Assembly: GCA_025055795.1 (NCBI GenBank)
Contig: JANWVV010000011.1
Location: forward strand, 33,292 to 97,291
DNA from: Gemmataceae bacterium
GTDB taxonomy: Bacteria > Planctomycetota > Planctomycetia > Gemmatales > Gemmataceae
Direction of reading: 5' to 3'
DNA: 64,000 nucleotides
The position numbers and the translations under genes are program-made. This document shows positions 45,153-54,461 of this stretch, one piece after another. Each line of letters starts with the position of its first letter. Position 1 is the first letter of the stretch. The notes beneath the pieces are model-generated. The model saw only the letters and a list, made by a program, of their open reading frames with translations. It was not told the origin of the DNA and searched no databases.

Positions 45153-46229
45153 ATGGCACGAATTGCTCTGGTCAGTGATGCCTGGCATCCGCAGGTTAAT
45201 GGGGTGGTCCGGACGCTAACGACCACTGTGGGCTGGTTGCAGCATTTGGGGCACGTTGTAGAGGTTGTCGAGCCGTGTGCCTACTACAGGGTGCCCGTTC
45301 CCTTTTATCCGGAGGTGGCCCTGGCCTTGCCCCGGCCGGGGCGCATCCGCCAACGCCTGCTGCGGTTCCGTCCGGATCATCTGCACATTGCCACGGAAGG
45401 GCCTCTGGGACTACTGGCCCGACGGGTGGCCCTGCAACGCGGCTGGCAATTTACTAGTTCCTACCACACCCGCTTTCCGGAATATTTGCAGGCGTATGCC
45501 GCTGTGCCACCTCGCTATACCTATCGGTATCTCCGCTGGTTCCATCGTCCGGCCGCTCGTGTCCTTGTGGCAACGGCGTCCCTGGCCAATGAACTGCGCC
45601 AGCAGCACGGCTTTGCCAATCCGTTTGCTTTGTGGTCCCGAGGGGTCGACACGACGCTATTTCACCCCCGCCCCAAACCCGCGGGGCCGTATGCCCGACC
45701 CATTTACCTGTACGTGGGCCGGATTTCCGTCGAAAAAGGTGTCGAGGATTTCCTGCGGTTGTCGCTGCCGGGGACCAAACTACTTGTGGGTGATGGCCCC
45801 GCCCGCCTCGACTGGCAGCACCGCTACCCCGACGCCCACTTTCTAGGTTACCGCTACGGTCAGGAACTGGCCGAACTATACGCCGCCGCCGACGTGTTCG
45901 TCTTTCCCAGCCGGACGGATACCTTCGGCAACGTCATTCTCGAAGCCTTAGCCAGCGGCGTGCCCGTCGCAGCCTATCCGGTCACCGGGCCACGCGACTT
46001 GATCACCGATCCGCGTTGTGGCGCCGTTCATGAGGACCTGGCCACCGCCATCCACCTGGCTTTGCAGCACGGTGAACCGGCCGCCTGTGTGGCCACCGCA
46101 CAACGCTATAACTGGCACAACGCTACCTTGCAATTTCTCCAGGCGCTGGTACCTCTGCATGCCCCACCCCTGTCACCCTCCTTGATACAACATCCCAACC
46201 TCGGCTCCACCAATCTCGCAACCGACTGA
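45153..46229 (+). CDS. GT4-family glycosyltransferase
   Basis: 358 residues, GT-B fold. The N-terminal Rossmann domain has ALVSDAWHPQVNGVVRTL, and the C-terminal one has YVGRISVEKGVEDFLRL and FPSRTDTFGNVILEALASGVPVAAYP with the conserved Glu. This resembles alpha-mannosyltransferases of glycolipid synthesis (MgtA/SqdX branch). The sugar and acceptor are not determined. It probably acts at the cytoplasmic face of the membrane. A ribosome site is not obvious. Confidence 0.92.
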   Translation: MARIALVSDAWHPQVNGVVRTLTTTVGWLQHLGHVVEVVEPCAYYRVPVPFYPEVALALPRPGRIRQRLLRFRPDHLHIATEGPLGLLARRVALQRGWQFTSSYHTRFPEYLQAYAAVPPRYTYRYLRWFHRPAARVLVATASLANELRQQHGFANPFALWSRGVDTTLFHPRPKPAGPYARPIYLYVGRISVEKGVEDFLRLSLPGTKLLVGDGPARLDWQHRYPDAHFLGYRYGQELAELYAAADVFVFPSRTDTFGNVILEALASGVPVAAYPVTGPRDLITDPRCGAVHEDLATAIHLALQHGEPAACVATAQRYNWHNATLQFLQALVPLHAPPLSPSLIQHPNLGSTNLATD

Positions 46230-46715
46230 TAAACAGCAATTCTCCAACACCCACGCCGCTACCTTAAGTATACTATAGTATATAGTGAACTAAAAATCAA
46301 GTAAAATCGTCGAAAAATTTGGGTATTTAAATTTCAACATGCTCTTCGGTGCATATATTCATTTTTATATATGAAAAATTGCTTACTACTAAGCCCTTAT
46401 GCGGGCAATCGCTTTCTTTTCTTCCGGCATCGGTAAGACAGAAATGAGCACTCTCCAGGGAGCCGCCACAGAGAGAAAGTCCGGCTGAGTCAGGAGAATG
46501 CGTAATCAATTGTATAGTTATAATGTTGCTAATCGTATCCATGCCGTGGGTTGGATGCCTTGGGCGGTCTGGGTTATTCAGACTGAGGCCACGAGGCGGG
46601 ATTTTCGCGGATGGAAAAGTTTGCTAGGGTGGTCACAAAGAAGGGGTGAGGTGACACGAGGGGAACGAGTCGAGGGCGACGAGCCGGCAGCAGATGAGGG
46701 GAGGTGCGACGGACC
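46230..46715. other. AT-rich intergenic island with a 14-bp palindrome
   Basis: About 485 bp, of which 46255-46385 is strikingly AT-rich compared with the GC-rich genes around. A perfect 14-bp palindrome TATACTATAGTATA lies at 46269-46282. CATATA/TATATG (about 46350-46373) forms another inverted pair. The region precedes the degenerate ABC gene and likely holds its promoter. No gene was recognised. Confidence 0.6.
46269..46282. repeat. 14-bp perfect palindrome TATACTATAGTATA
   Basis: Self-complementary site inside the AT-rich island 430 bp upstream of the ABC gene. It could be an operator, a strand-opening point or a target of an unknown protein. Confidence 0.6.
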
Positions 46716-48881
46716 ATGAGTTCTGCGGCCTGGTCGCGGATATGTCGCGATTTCAATAAAGCGACGGTGGAACAATGGGGAGCACGGGCCGGAGCGGTGT
46801 TGACAGGCATTGTGACCGTGGTACTGACGGCCTGGCTGTACTTGTTTGTTGCCTTGCTGGTCAATCAGGGGCGTGTGGCCGGCTTTCTGGAGCTATCGGC
46901 TCTGGAACGAGAGCGTCTGCTACTGGAATGGCAAAGCTGGGCGGATCAGGAGCGGGCGGAACGGGGCCGACAGTTTGGGGTCCAGGAGGAGGCGAGTCGG
47001 GCCGTAGTGGAAAAGGGGATGGAGGCCGAATTACCCCTGGAACAATGGGAGGGGATCTGGCGAACCATCGTCTATGAGGCCTTACGGCGGCAAGTGGGGG
47101 AAGCAGCGGCCGAGACATATCGGGAGTCGTTGGCAGGCAATCGGACTGGGCCTTCCGGTCCACTGGGGGTGCTGCCCGTAGTGGTACAGGAGCGAGGGCG
47201 ATGGACAGGTCGCTTCGTCGGACGATGGGCCTTGTGGAATGAATGGATGTGGCAGCCCGGCAGCGGCGGAAATCCTAACCCGACGTATCTGACCGGCCTG
47301 TTTGTTATCGCCTTCGCATTGATTGTGGTCCGTAGTCTAGCCAGTAATACGGCCACGTATCTGGCGTCTGCGGTGATGCTGGATGTGCTGACGCGACTGC
47401 GCCGCGCTATTTATCTGCATACCTACCGTCTGGGGTCGCTGGCCATTCGTACGGGTGGTACGGAAGAGGTGGAACAACTGTTTACCCGTCAGGCGGAGAC
47501 AGTGGGAGTGGCCGTACATGCCTGCGTGACGTTGCCGTGGCGGGCCGTCCCCCAGTTGGCTGGTCTGCTGGTGGTGATCCTGCTGGTCCATTTCTGGCTA
47601 GCGGTCAGCTTTGTGGTGATGGCGGTGTTGGTCTGGCTGATTGGCGGACAGGTAGCGGCGTACTACCGGCGGGAGGCCCGGCAGGGAAGCCGTCAGTTGC
47701 ACCATGCTCTGGCCCTGTTACTGGAGAGCTTACGTCTGGTGCGGTTGATGAAGTGCTATCAGTTGGAACGGTTCAATCAGAATCGGGTGGAGCGTCAACT
47801 GGCCGAGTGCGGTCGAGCGATATGGCGCAAGTTACGTGGGGACGCGCTGGCGGGTCCGCTGTTGCAGACAGCCGGTTTGCTGGGCGGGGTCGGCTTGCTG
47901 TATGTGGGGGGCTGGTCGGTACTGGCCGGCGAATCGGCGGTTGCCGGTCTGGCGGTGCTGACCGTGGCGTTGGTGGGACTGACCGCTGCTGTGACCGACC
48001 TGCTTCATTACCGGGCCCGCTGGCGACGCGCCCTGGAAGCTGCAGACGCTATTTTGGAATATCTGGAGCGCAAGGGGGAAGCTGCCGAAGCCGTGGATGC
48101 CGAGTATCTGCCGCCTCTACGGCAGCGTATCGAATGGCGGAACGTTTCGGTGTACGAACCGGGGACCAACCGTCATCTGCTGGAGAATCTTAACTTTGCC
48201 GTTCCTGCGGGTGCCAAGGTGGCGTTTGTCGGACCGGACCGCCGGGCCTTACGCAGCCTGGCCTACCTGCTGGCCCGCTTTTTCGATCCTACCCAGGGCG
48301 AAATCCGCATCGACGACAAAAACATCCGCTGGGTAACGCATGAATCGCTCCGCCTGCAAGTGGCCTTGGTTCTGCAGGATGAATGGATCTTTACGGACAC
48401 GGTCGCCAACAACATCGGCTGCGGCGATCCGCAATACCGGCTGCCGCAGATCATCGAAGCGGCCAAACTGGCCCATGCCCATCAGTTCATCGAGCGGTTG
48501 CCCTACGGCTACGAAACAGTGATCGGGGAGCATGGCATTCGTCTGACACCCGGGCAGGCGTTCCGGATTGCTCTAGCCCGTGCCCTGGTACGTGATCCCA
48601 GCATTCTGGTGATCGAAGAGCCAAGCCAACCCGTCGACGAAGATACGCTGGTTTTACTCGACGATACCCTGGCCCGAGTGGCCCCCGGACGGACTATCCT
48701 GGTGCTGACGCAGCGGCTGACCACCTTACGCTGGGTCGATCGCGTGTTCCTGATCATTAACGGTAAGGTGGCCGACACCGGTACCCACCGGGAATTGTGG
48801 CAGCGTAACGAACAGTATCGCCGGTTACAGGTACTGGCCGAGGCTCAGGCCGCCGAGACTGTTCCGGCAGGACAGGAGTAG
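46716..48881 (+). CDS. ABC exporter-like protein with degenerate ATPase site
   Basis: 721 residues. An N-terminal membrane segment near 25-50 is followed by a charged ~140-residue loop (about 58-190), then further membrane segments around 190-450, then a type I exporter nucleotide domain from about 485. The ATPase motifs are altered: Walker A is GPDRRALRS (506-514), with Leu512 in the invariant Lys position; the signature is LTPGQ (610-614) instead of LSGGQ; Walker B has E634 instead of Asp, with E635 intact; the H-loop His is Gln666. The Q-loop (LVLQDEW) is kept. The fold is present, but ATP hydrolysis is unlikely. A GTG at 46704 is an alternative start. CysQ follows after 3 bp. Confidence 0.88.
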   Translation: MSSAAWSRICRDFNKATVEQWGARAGAVLTGIVTVVLTAWLYLFVALLVNQGRVAGFLELSALERERLLLEWQSWADQERAERGRQFGVQEEASRAVVEKGMEAELPLEQWEGIWRTIVYEALRRQVGEAAAETYRESLAGNRTGPSGPLGVLPVVVQERGRWTGRFVGRWALWNEWMWQPGSGGNPNPTYLTGLFVIAFALIVVRSLASNTATYLASAVMLDVLTRLRRAIYLHTYRLGSLAIRTGGTEEVEQLFTRQAETVGVAVHACVTLPWRAVPQLAGLLVVILLVHFWLAVSFVVMAVLVWLIGGQVAAYYRREARQGSRQLHHALALLLESLRLVRLMKCYQLERFNQNRVERQLAECGRAIWRKLRGDALAGPLLQTAGLLGGVGLLYVGGWSVLAGESAVAGLAVLTVALVGLTAAVTDLLHYRARWRRALEAADAILEYLERKGEAAEAVDAEYLPPLRQRIEWRNVSVYEPGTNRHLLENLNFAVPAGAKVAFVGPDRRALRSLAYLLARFFDPTQGEIRIDDKNIRWVTHESLRLQVALVLQDEWIFTDTVANNIGCGDPQYRLPQIIEAAKLAHAHQFIERLPYGYETVIGEHGIRLTPGQAFRIALARALVRDPSILVIEEPSQPVDEDTLVLLDDTLARVAPGRTILVLTQRLTTLRWVDRVFLIINGKVADTGTHRELWQRNEQYRRLQVLAEAQAAETVPAGQE

Positions 48882-48884
48882 GCT

Positions 48885-49703
48885 ATGCCCTTCGACAAGG
48901 AGTTGACCGTTGCTATCCAAGCCGCGGAAGAGGCAGCCGCGTTGCTGCGGGCGGAGTATGAACGATTCGTGGCCATTCCGGATGCGCCGGCGGACATTAC
49001 CACCCCCGCGGATCGGGCGGCCCAGAATCTGATCCTGCAAATCCTGCACCGGCATTATCCCCAGGACGCGTTGTGTGCCGAGGAAAGCGTCACCGGCTTC
49101 GAACACGTTCCGTCCCGTGGTCCGCGTACCTGGGTTGTCGATCCGATCGATGGTACCCGTGGCTTTGCCCGCAAAAACGGCCAGTTTTCCGTTATGATTG
49201 GTCTGCTGGTCGAGGGAGTACCCGTGGTGGGAGTGGTGGCGGAACCGGCTCAGCGACGGATCACCTTTGCCCGGCAGGGCGGTGGCTGCTGGACCTATGT
49301 GGGGGATGCCACCGCCGTCCGCTGTCAGGTGTCGCGCCGGGGGTGGGCTGATTGTGTTCTGGTGCAGTCGTGGGCCCGACCGGGACAGGTCAGCCGGGCT
49401 GCCGCTCTGCTCCAGCCCAAACAAGTGATAGAAACCTACTCGGGGGGTATCAAACTGGCTAGCGTCGCCCGTGGCGAGGCCGATCTGTACGTCAACACTT
49501 ATACGAAGTTCCACGATTGGGACGTCTGTGCCGGACAGGTACTGGTGGTTGAGGCCGGTGGTCAGGTCACGGATCTGTTCGGGCAAGCCATTGGTTACCA
49601 GGCCGACGAGTTTGCCCAGCGGCGGGGCCTGCTAGCCAGCAATGGCCTGTGTCACGCCGAGGCCCTGGTCCGCCTGCAGCCCCTGACAAGCCAGTTTGCT
49701 TGA
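48885..49703 (+). CDS. inositol monophosphatase/CysQ family phosphatase
   Basis: 272 residues. Metal ligands are EES (CAEESVTG), DPIDGTRGF and WDVCAG. The pattern fits 3'(2'),5'-bisphosphate nucleotidases (CysQ, removing PAP) and inositol monophosphatase relatives such as HisN; I cannot separate them. CAGGAG precedes the ATG. It starts 3 bp after the degenerate ABC gene, so the two are co-transcribed. Confidence 0.88.
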   Translation: MPFDKELTVAIQAAEEAAALLRAEYERFVAIPDAPADITTPADRAAQNLILQILHRHYPQDALCAEESVTGFEHVPSRGPRTWVVDPIDGTRGFARKNGQFSVMIGLLVEGVPVVGVVAEPAQRRITFARQGGGCWTYVGDATAVRCQVSRRGWADCVLVQSWARPGQVSRAAALLQPKQVIETYSGGIKLASVARGEADLYVNTYTKFHDWDVCAGQVLVVEAGGQVTDLFGQAIGYQADEFAQRRGLLASNGLCHAEALVRLQPLTSQFA

Positions 49704-49816
49704 TCCTTCCGGAACCCGTTACTCGTCTTCGACGGGCAAAGAGCGTACTTGCCCGATCTGAGCAGAATTGGATTTGAGGTCAGCCAGCCGGACGCTCTGG
49801 ATCAGGTTATGCCAGG

Positions 49817-50284
49817 TCACAGCCGGCGGATAAAAATGACGAGATCGTCGCCGTCGGCGTAAAAATCGGGCACGGTGGCACAGGGGACGTAACCCCGCTT
49901 CTGATAAAAAGCCCTTGTCGGGGCGTAAGCCGGACGCGACGACGTTTCGATCAGCAAAAGACGAGCTCCGCGTTGCCGCAAATCATCTTCGACGAAACGC
50001 AATAACTGACTGCCCCATCCCTGGCCCTGGAGCTCCCGGGCGACCACGATCCAGTACAAATACCAGGTGCGATCGGTCAGTGAGGCCGGGGCGTAGTAGA
50101 CAAAACCGCCTGCCTGGTTTCCCCGCTGCAGAACATGGGCCCGGTGCTGCCATTGCTCCAACCCGGCGAAATAATCGGTTAGTAGTTCGGAAAGAGTGTC
50201 GATTTCGTGAGGCAAAAACAGACCGGTTTGTTCTGTCAGGCGGAGCAGAACGGGAACGTCGTCCGGTTGAGCGGGACGGATCAT
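49817..50284 (-). CDS. GNAT family N-acetyltransferase
   Basis: 155 residues. The acetyl-CoA loop is seen as VVARELQGQGWGSQLLRFVE, with GARLLLIETSSRPAYAPTRAFYQKRGY after it, the family's closing motif. The ATG at 50284 is chosen because the homologous core starts MIRPAQPDD; there is no clear ribosome site, and a longer frame is open upstream. The acceptor is unknown. It lies between divergently placed neighbours and has no operon partner. Confidence 0.85.
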   Translation of the reverse strand: MIRPAQPDDVPVLLRLTEQTGLFLPHEIDTLSELLTDYFAGLEQWQHRAHVLQRGNQAGGFVYYAPASLTDRTWYLYWIVVARELQGQGWGSQLLRFVEDDLRQRGARLLLIETSSRPAYAPTRAFYQKRGYVPCATVPDFYADGDDLVIFIRRL

Positions 50285-50412
50285 CGGCGGGCAGTGTCGT
50301 AAGCGGTGTCGACGGCGAGCAGACCCGGTCTGCCTCGCAGCCCTCATCACGAGGATTACCATGGGTATTATCCACTTCTGCAGCAACGACGGGGGGAAGG
50401 AGAGGGGCACCG

Positions 50413-51786
50413 ATGAAAACGATCATCGAACCATTTCGCATCAAGATGGTAGAACCGTTACGGTTGACCAGCCGGGCGGAACGCGAAGCCATTCTGCGGG
50501 CGGCTCATTTCAATCCGTTTCTCATCCCGGCCGAGGCGGTGCTCATCGACTTGCTGACCGACAGCGGTACGGCTGCCATGTCCAGTGAACAGTGGGCCGG
50601 CATGCTCCGCGGTGACGAATCGTACGCTGGGGCCCGGAGCTGGTATCGCTTCGAAGCCGTGATGAAAGAACTGACCGGTATGCCCCACGTGTTACCTACC
50701 CATCAGGGACGGGCTAGTGAACGGATCCTGTTCGAGTTGTTGGGCGGTCCGGGCAAAGTAGTGCCGGGCAATAGCCACTTTGACACCACCCGGGCCAACA
50801 TCGAGCATTCGGGAGCCGAAGCCGTCGACCTGCTCTGCCCCGAGGGCGCCCAGCCGCACGTACGCCGACCGTTCAAGGGGAACATGGACGTCGCCCGGCT
50901 GGAGGAACTGATCCGTAAGGTTGGACCGGAGCGTGTTCCTGTGGTGATGATGACCGTGACAAACAACACGGGGGGTGGCCAGCCGGTCAGTCTGGAGAAT
51001 TTGCGGGCCGTCCGCCAGGTGTGCGACCGCTATGGCATTCCGCTGTTTCTGGATGCCTGCCGCTTCGCCGAGAATGCCTACCTGATCAAGCTACGGGAGC
51101 CGGGGCAACAACACCGCTGCGTGCGCGACATCGCCCGGGAAATGTTCGATCTGGCTGACGGTGCCACCATCAGTGCCAAAAAGGATGGCCTGGTCAACAT
51201 TGGCGGCGTGCTGCTCATGCGCGACCCGATCCTGGCCCAGCGGGCCAATAACCTGTTAATCCTGACCGAAGGATTCATTACCTATGGTGGTCTGGCCGGA
51301 CGTGACCTGGAGGCAATGGCCCAGGGCTTCCAGGAAGTGCTCGACGAAGACTATCTGCACTATCGCATCCGCAGTGTGGAATATCTAGGCGAAGGATTAC
51401 TGCGTGCCGGCATCCGGATTGTCGAACCTCCTGGCGGACATGCCATTTACATCGATGCCGCTGACTTTTGCCCCCACCTGACGCCTGATGAGTTTCCCGG
51501 TCAGGCGCTGGTGTGTGCTTTGTACCGTCACGCCGGCATCCGAGGGGTGGAAATCGGCAGCGTAATGTTCGGACGGCAGGATCCAGCCACTGGCCGAATG
51601 ATCCATCCCCCGATGCAACTGGTACGGCTGGCCATTCCTCGTCGCGTCTACACGCAAAGCCACATCGACTATGTCATTGAGGCCGCGGCCGAGGTATATG
51701 CCCAGCGGACTTCCATTCGCGGACTGCGACTGGTCGAGGCGCCACCGGTACTGCGTCATTTCACGGCCCGCTTTGAGGAGATCTAA
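50413..51786 (+). CDS. tnaA: tryptophanase
   Basis: 457 residues, a PLP beta-eliminating lyase of the tryptophanase/tyrosine phenol-lyase family. The PLP lysine is in SAKKDGLVNIGG (K257). D124 in SHFDTTR and H449 in VLRHFTAR occupy the positions of E. coli tryptophanase D137 and H463, whereas tyrosine phenol-lyase has Thr and Phe there and an Arg (R381) that is absent here. I therefore read it as tryptophanase, releasing indole, pyruvate and ammonia from L-tryptophan. AAGGAGAGG precedes the ATG. GT2 follows after 4 bp. No tnaC-type leader or tnaB permease was seen. Confidence 0.9.
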   Translation: MKTIIEPFRIKMVEPLRLTSRAEREAILRAAHFNPFLIPAEAVLIDLLTDSGTAAMSSEQWAGMLRGDESYAGARSWYRFEAVMKELTGMPHVLPTHQGRASERILFELLGGPGKVVPGNSHFDTTRANIEHSGAEAVDLLCPEGAQPHVRRPFKGNMDVARLEELIRKVGPERVPVVMMTVTNNTGGGQPVSLENLRAVRQVCDRYGIPLFLDACRFAENAYLIKLREPGQQHRCVRDIAREMFDLADGATISAKKDGLVNIGGVLLMRDPILAQRANNLLILTEGFITYGGLAGRDLEAMAQGFQEVLDEDYLHYRIRSVEYLGEGLLRAGIRIVEPPGGHAIYIDAADFCPHLTPDEFPGQALVCALYRHAGIRGVEIGSVMFGRQDPATGRMIHPPMQLVRLAIPRRVYTQSHIDYVIEAAAEVYAQRTSIRGLRLVEAPPVLRHFTARFEEI

Positions 51787-51790
51787 GACG

Positions 51791-52618
51791 ATGTCGTCCC
51801 GGTTGCCAGTCTCCTCCCCCCCTTCCGGTGGTGCTGTGATCGTCCCGGACGGCCCCCTGCCGGGAGCCACTGCGGTAGATTCTGCTTCGGGAGGGGCGCT
51901 GCGGACGGGTGCTGCCAGCATCGCCGTCGTGGTACCGACCTGGCAGGAGGCCAACGCGTTACCCTTGCTGTTGGAATCGCTGCGGTGTCAAAGTTGCCCT
52001 CCGCAGCTGGTTCTCGTCGCCGATGCAGGTTCGACGGACGATAGCTGCCATATAGCGGCTCAGTACGGCGCGGTAGTAGTCCGCTGTCCCCAGCGGGGCC
52101 GGGGGTGTCAGATTGCTTACGCCTTAAGGTATTGCCCGGCCGAGGTGGTGGTAATTGCCCATGCGGACATGGTTTTTCCGCCGCGAGCCTTGGAGCGGTT
52201 ACAGCAGTGGTTGCAGGAACATCCCCACGGCGTCGGCGGGTGCTTCGGCCATCGGTTTGCTTCCGACCGCTGGTTTTATCGCCTGATCGAGTGGGCGGAT
52301 CGCCGGCGGGCCCGACGGGGGATGTCCTATGGTGATCAGGCCCAGTTTTTCCGTCGGGCGGTGCTGGAACAGTGGGGCGGCTTTCCCGCCTGGCCACTCT
52401 TTGAAGACGTGGCCCTGACCCAACGCCTGCAACAGGCAGGACCACTGGCATACCTGGACGTACCCGTGCTTGTGTCCACGCGCCGCTTCCAGCGACTCGG
52501 CTTGCTGCGTACCCTGTGGCGCAACTGGAAGTTGCGTCGACGTTGGGCCCGCCACGGACCAGCGGTCGTTGACGAGTTGTACAAGGAATATTACGGGCCC
52601 CACTTGTCATCAGGCTAA
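51791..52618 (+). CDS. GT2-family glycosyltransferase
   Basis: 275 residues. After a ~40-residue Pro/Ser/Gly-rich N-terminus, the GT-A domain has VVVPTWQEANALPLLLESL, VADAGSTDDS and AHADMVFP (the metal-binding acidic motif), then GDQAQFFRRAVLEQWGG and LFEDVALTQRLQQ. This resembles the TIGR04283 group. The start ATG is 4 bp after tnaA, so it is probably co-translated. The biological link to tryptophan breakdown is unclear. Confidence 0.88.
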   Translation: MSSRLPVSSPPSGGAVIVPDGPLPGATAVDSASGGALRTGAASIAVVVPTWQEANALPLLLESLRCQSCPPQLVLVADAGSTDDSCHIAAQYGAVVVRCPQRGRGCQIAYALRYCPAEVVVIAHADMVFPPRALERLQQWLQEHPHGVGGCFGHRFASDRWFYRLIEWADRRRARRGMSYGDQAQFFRRAVLEQWGGFPAWPLFEDVALTQRLQQAGPLAYLDVPVLVSTRRFQRLGLLRTLWRNWKLRRRWARHGPAVVDELYKEYYGPHLSSG

Positions 52619-52766
52619 GGAACGTCTTCCTGGCCATCGACCCGACCAAAAGACCCGAAGACCGCTGTTGGAACGGTCAGACGGTTGACGCCTCAGAACC
52701 CAGAACACATGAAGGGGGTGGTGTGGATAGGCAGGCCCGTCCGTGTTGTCCAGTTGGGGCAAGGGG

Positions 52767-54200
52767 TCAGTGACTTTTGCGCACAGAAGGCGGGGCGAAG
52801 TGGACAGTGGCTCCGTAGGCTAGTTCGGCGCATTCCATCAGGGTTTCGGACAGTGTGGGATGCGGATGGATGGTCTCGAGCAGGTCGCGGGCGACCGCGC
52901 CCATTTCAATGGCAAGGACCCCTTCAGCGATCATGTCGCCGACGCCAACACCGACCATACCAACGCCGAGAATGCGTTTGCTGTCGGGGTCGACGATCAG
53001 CTTGGTCAGTCCTTCCGTCCGGTCGAGGGTAACGGCCCGGCCGCTGGCTACCCAAGGGAACTTGATAACGGCGTGGGGGATGCCGCTGGCTTCGGCTTCA
53101 CGTTGGGTCAAGCCGGCCCAGGCGATTTCCGGATCGGTGAAGACCACGGCTGGAATGGCCCGGGGTTGCCACAAGGCCGGTTCGCCCATCAAGGCTTCGA
53201 CGGCAACGCGGGCCTCGGCCGTGGCTTTGTGTGCCAGACCGGGTTCACCGGCGGCATCCCCGACAGCATAAATGTGGGGAACGCTTGTCCGTCGCTGCTC
53301 GTCGACCAGGATGTAACCCCGTTCATCCGTTTTGATGCCTGCCTTGTCCAGGGCCAGCGCAGCGGTGTTGGGGCGTCGTCCCACCGCGACCAGCACGGCG
53401 TCGAAGGTTAGCTTGTCGGGCACGTCGCGGCCTTCCAGAGTGACCTCGATCCCTGCGGCAGTGGCTTGCAGACTGGCTACCCGTGTGCTGGTGTAAATCG
53501 CAGTGAACTCCTGACGCAACCGTTTTTCCAGGGGTGCGACCAGGTCCCGATCCGCCAGGGGCAGGACGCCCTCCAACGCCTCAACCACCGTGACCTGGCT
53601 GCCCAAAGCGGCATAAACGGTACCTAGTTCCAGGCCGATGTAGCCCCCGCCGATTACCAGCAGCCGGGAAGGGATCTGCGGTAAGCGCAGGGCGGCTGTG
53701 CTGTCCCAGATGCGCTCCGGGTCGATCTGCCAGGCACGGGGTAGCGCGGGCAGCGAGCCAGGGGCTACAATGGCGTGTTCAAACCGAACGACCGTTTCGG
53801 GCGCTCCGCCGGGGCGAACCACAACCGTGTGAGGGTCCACAAACGAGGCCTGGCCGGTAAGCACCCGGATGCCCCGGGCCTTGGCCAGTTGAGCGATGCC
53901 GGTATTGAGGCGGCCAATCACCTGATTGTGGACATACGCCCGCAGACGCTCCAAATCCACCTGTGGTCCCTCGTAACGGACCCCATGAGAGGCTAAGGCC
54001 CGTACTTCGTGGATGAGCCGGGCCACGTGTAGCAGAGCCTTGGAGGGAATACAGCCGCGATTCAGGCATACCCCTCCCAAGCGTGGGTCTTCATCCACCA
54101 GGATCACGGATTTGCCCCGATCGGCTGCATGAAAAGCCGCGGGGTAACCACCGGGGCCTGCTCCGATCACCAACACCTGAGTATCAACGCTTTGTGCCAT
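52767..54200 (-). CDS. lpdA: dihydrolipoyl dehydrogenase
   Basis: 477 residues of the FAD-disulfide oxidoreductase family. FAD site VIGAGPGGYPAAFHAADRG, redox pair GGVCLNRGCIPSK, NAD site VIGGGYIGLELGTVYAALG, and the C-terminal HPHPTLSE with the base-catalyst His-Glu pair. It reoxidises dihydrolipoamide in 2-oxoacid dehydrogenase or glycine cleavage complexes. AGGGAGC precedes the ATG at a suitable distance. No E1/E2 genes are adjacent. Confidence 0.95.
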   Translation of the reverse strand: MAQSVDTQVLVIGAGPGGYPAAFHAADRGKSVILVDEDPRLGGVCLNRGCIPSKALLHVARLIHEVRALASHGVRYEGPQVDLERLRAYVHNQVIGRLNTGIAQLAKARGIRVLTGQASFVDPHTVVVRPGGAPETVVRFEHAIVAPGSLPALPRAWQIDPERIWDSTAALRLPQIPSRLLVIGGGYIGLELGTVYAALGSQVTVVEALEGVLPLADRDLVAPLEKRLRQEFTAIYTSTRVASLQATAAGIEVTLEGRDVPDKLTFDAVLVAVGRRPNTAALALDKAGIKTDERGYILVDEQRRTSVPHIYAVGDAAGEPGLAHKATAEARVAVEALMGEPALWQPRAIPAVVFTDPEIAWAGLTQREAEASGIPHAVIKFPWVASGRAVTLDRTEGLTKLIVDPDSKRILGVGMVGVGVGDMIAEGVLAIEMGAVARDLLETIHPHPTLSETLMECAELAYGATVHFAPPSVRKSH

Positions 54201-54373
54201 AAAACGATTGCTCCCTGCCGGGCTTGCCCGAGCCGCTTTGAGGTATTTTGGCTGCTGAAAGGTGATGCTACGGTCCGGGTTGCCTGGCTTGTGGTCTTCC
54301 GGGGTTTGTTGTAAGTTCCTCGTGAGGTGGCTCGGGGGGGAATAGACCGTTGACCCCGGCGGACACGAGGACT

Positions 54374-54399
54374 AAAAACGGCGAGGCCGCTGCTCGCCG
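54374..54399 (-). terminator. rho-independent terminator after the S46 peptidase
   Basis: On the minus strand CGGCGAG pairs with CTCGCCG (7 bp, 7-base loop, 54379-54399), followed by TTTTTA. It lies 60-90 bp past the peptidase stop, between that gene and lpdA. It is the clearest intrinsic terminator in the window. Confidence 0.78.
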
Positions 54400-54461
54400 C
54401 TCTGCCAATCATTCTAGAAGCCCCGCGAGACCTGGGGCTGGTTCGCCTGCAGGATGGCTGT

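Noticed and set aside
46470..46500. GAGAGAAAGTCCGG, reminiscent of the RNase P RNA P4 strand
   Set aside because: The flanking sequence does not fold into or match RNase P RNA, and the second conserved strand was not found.
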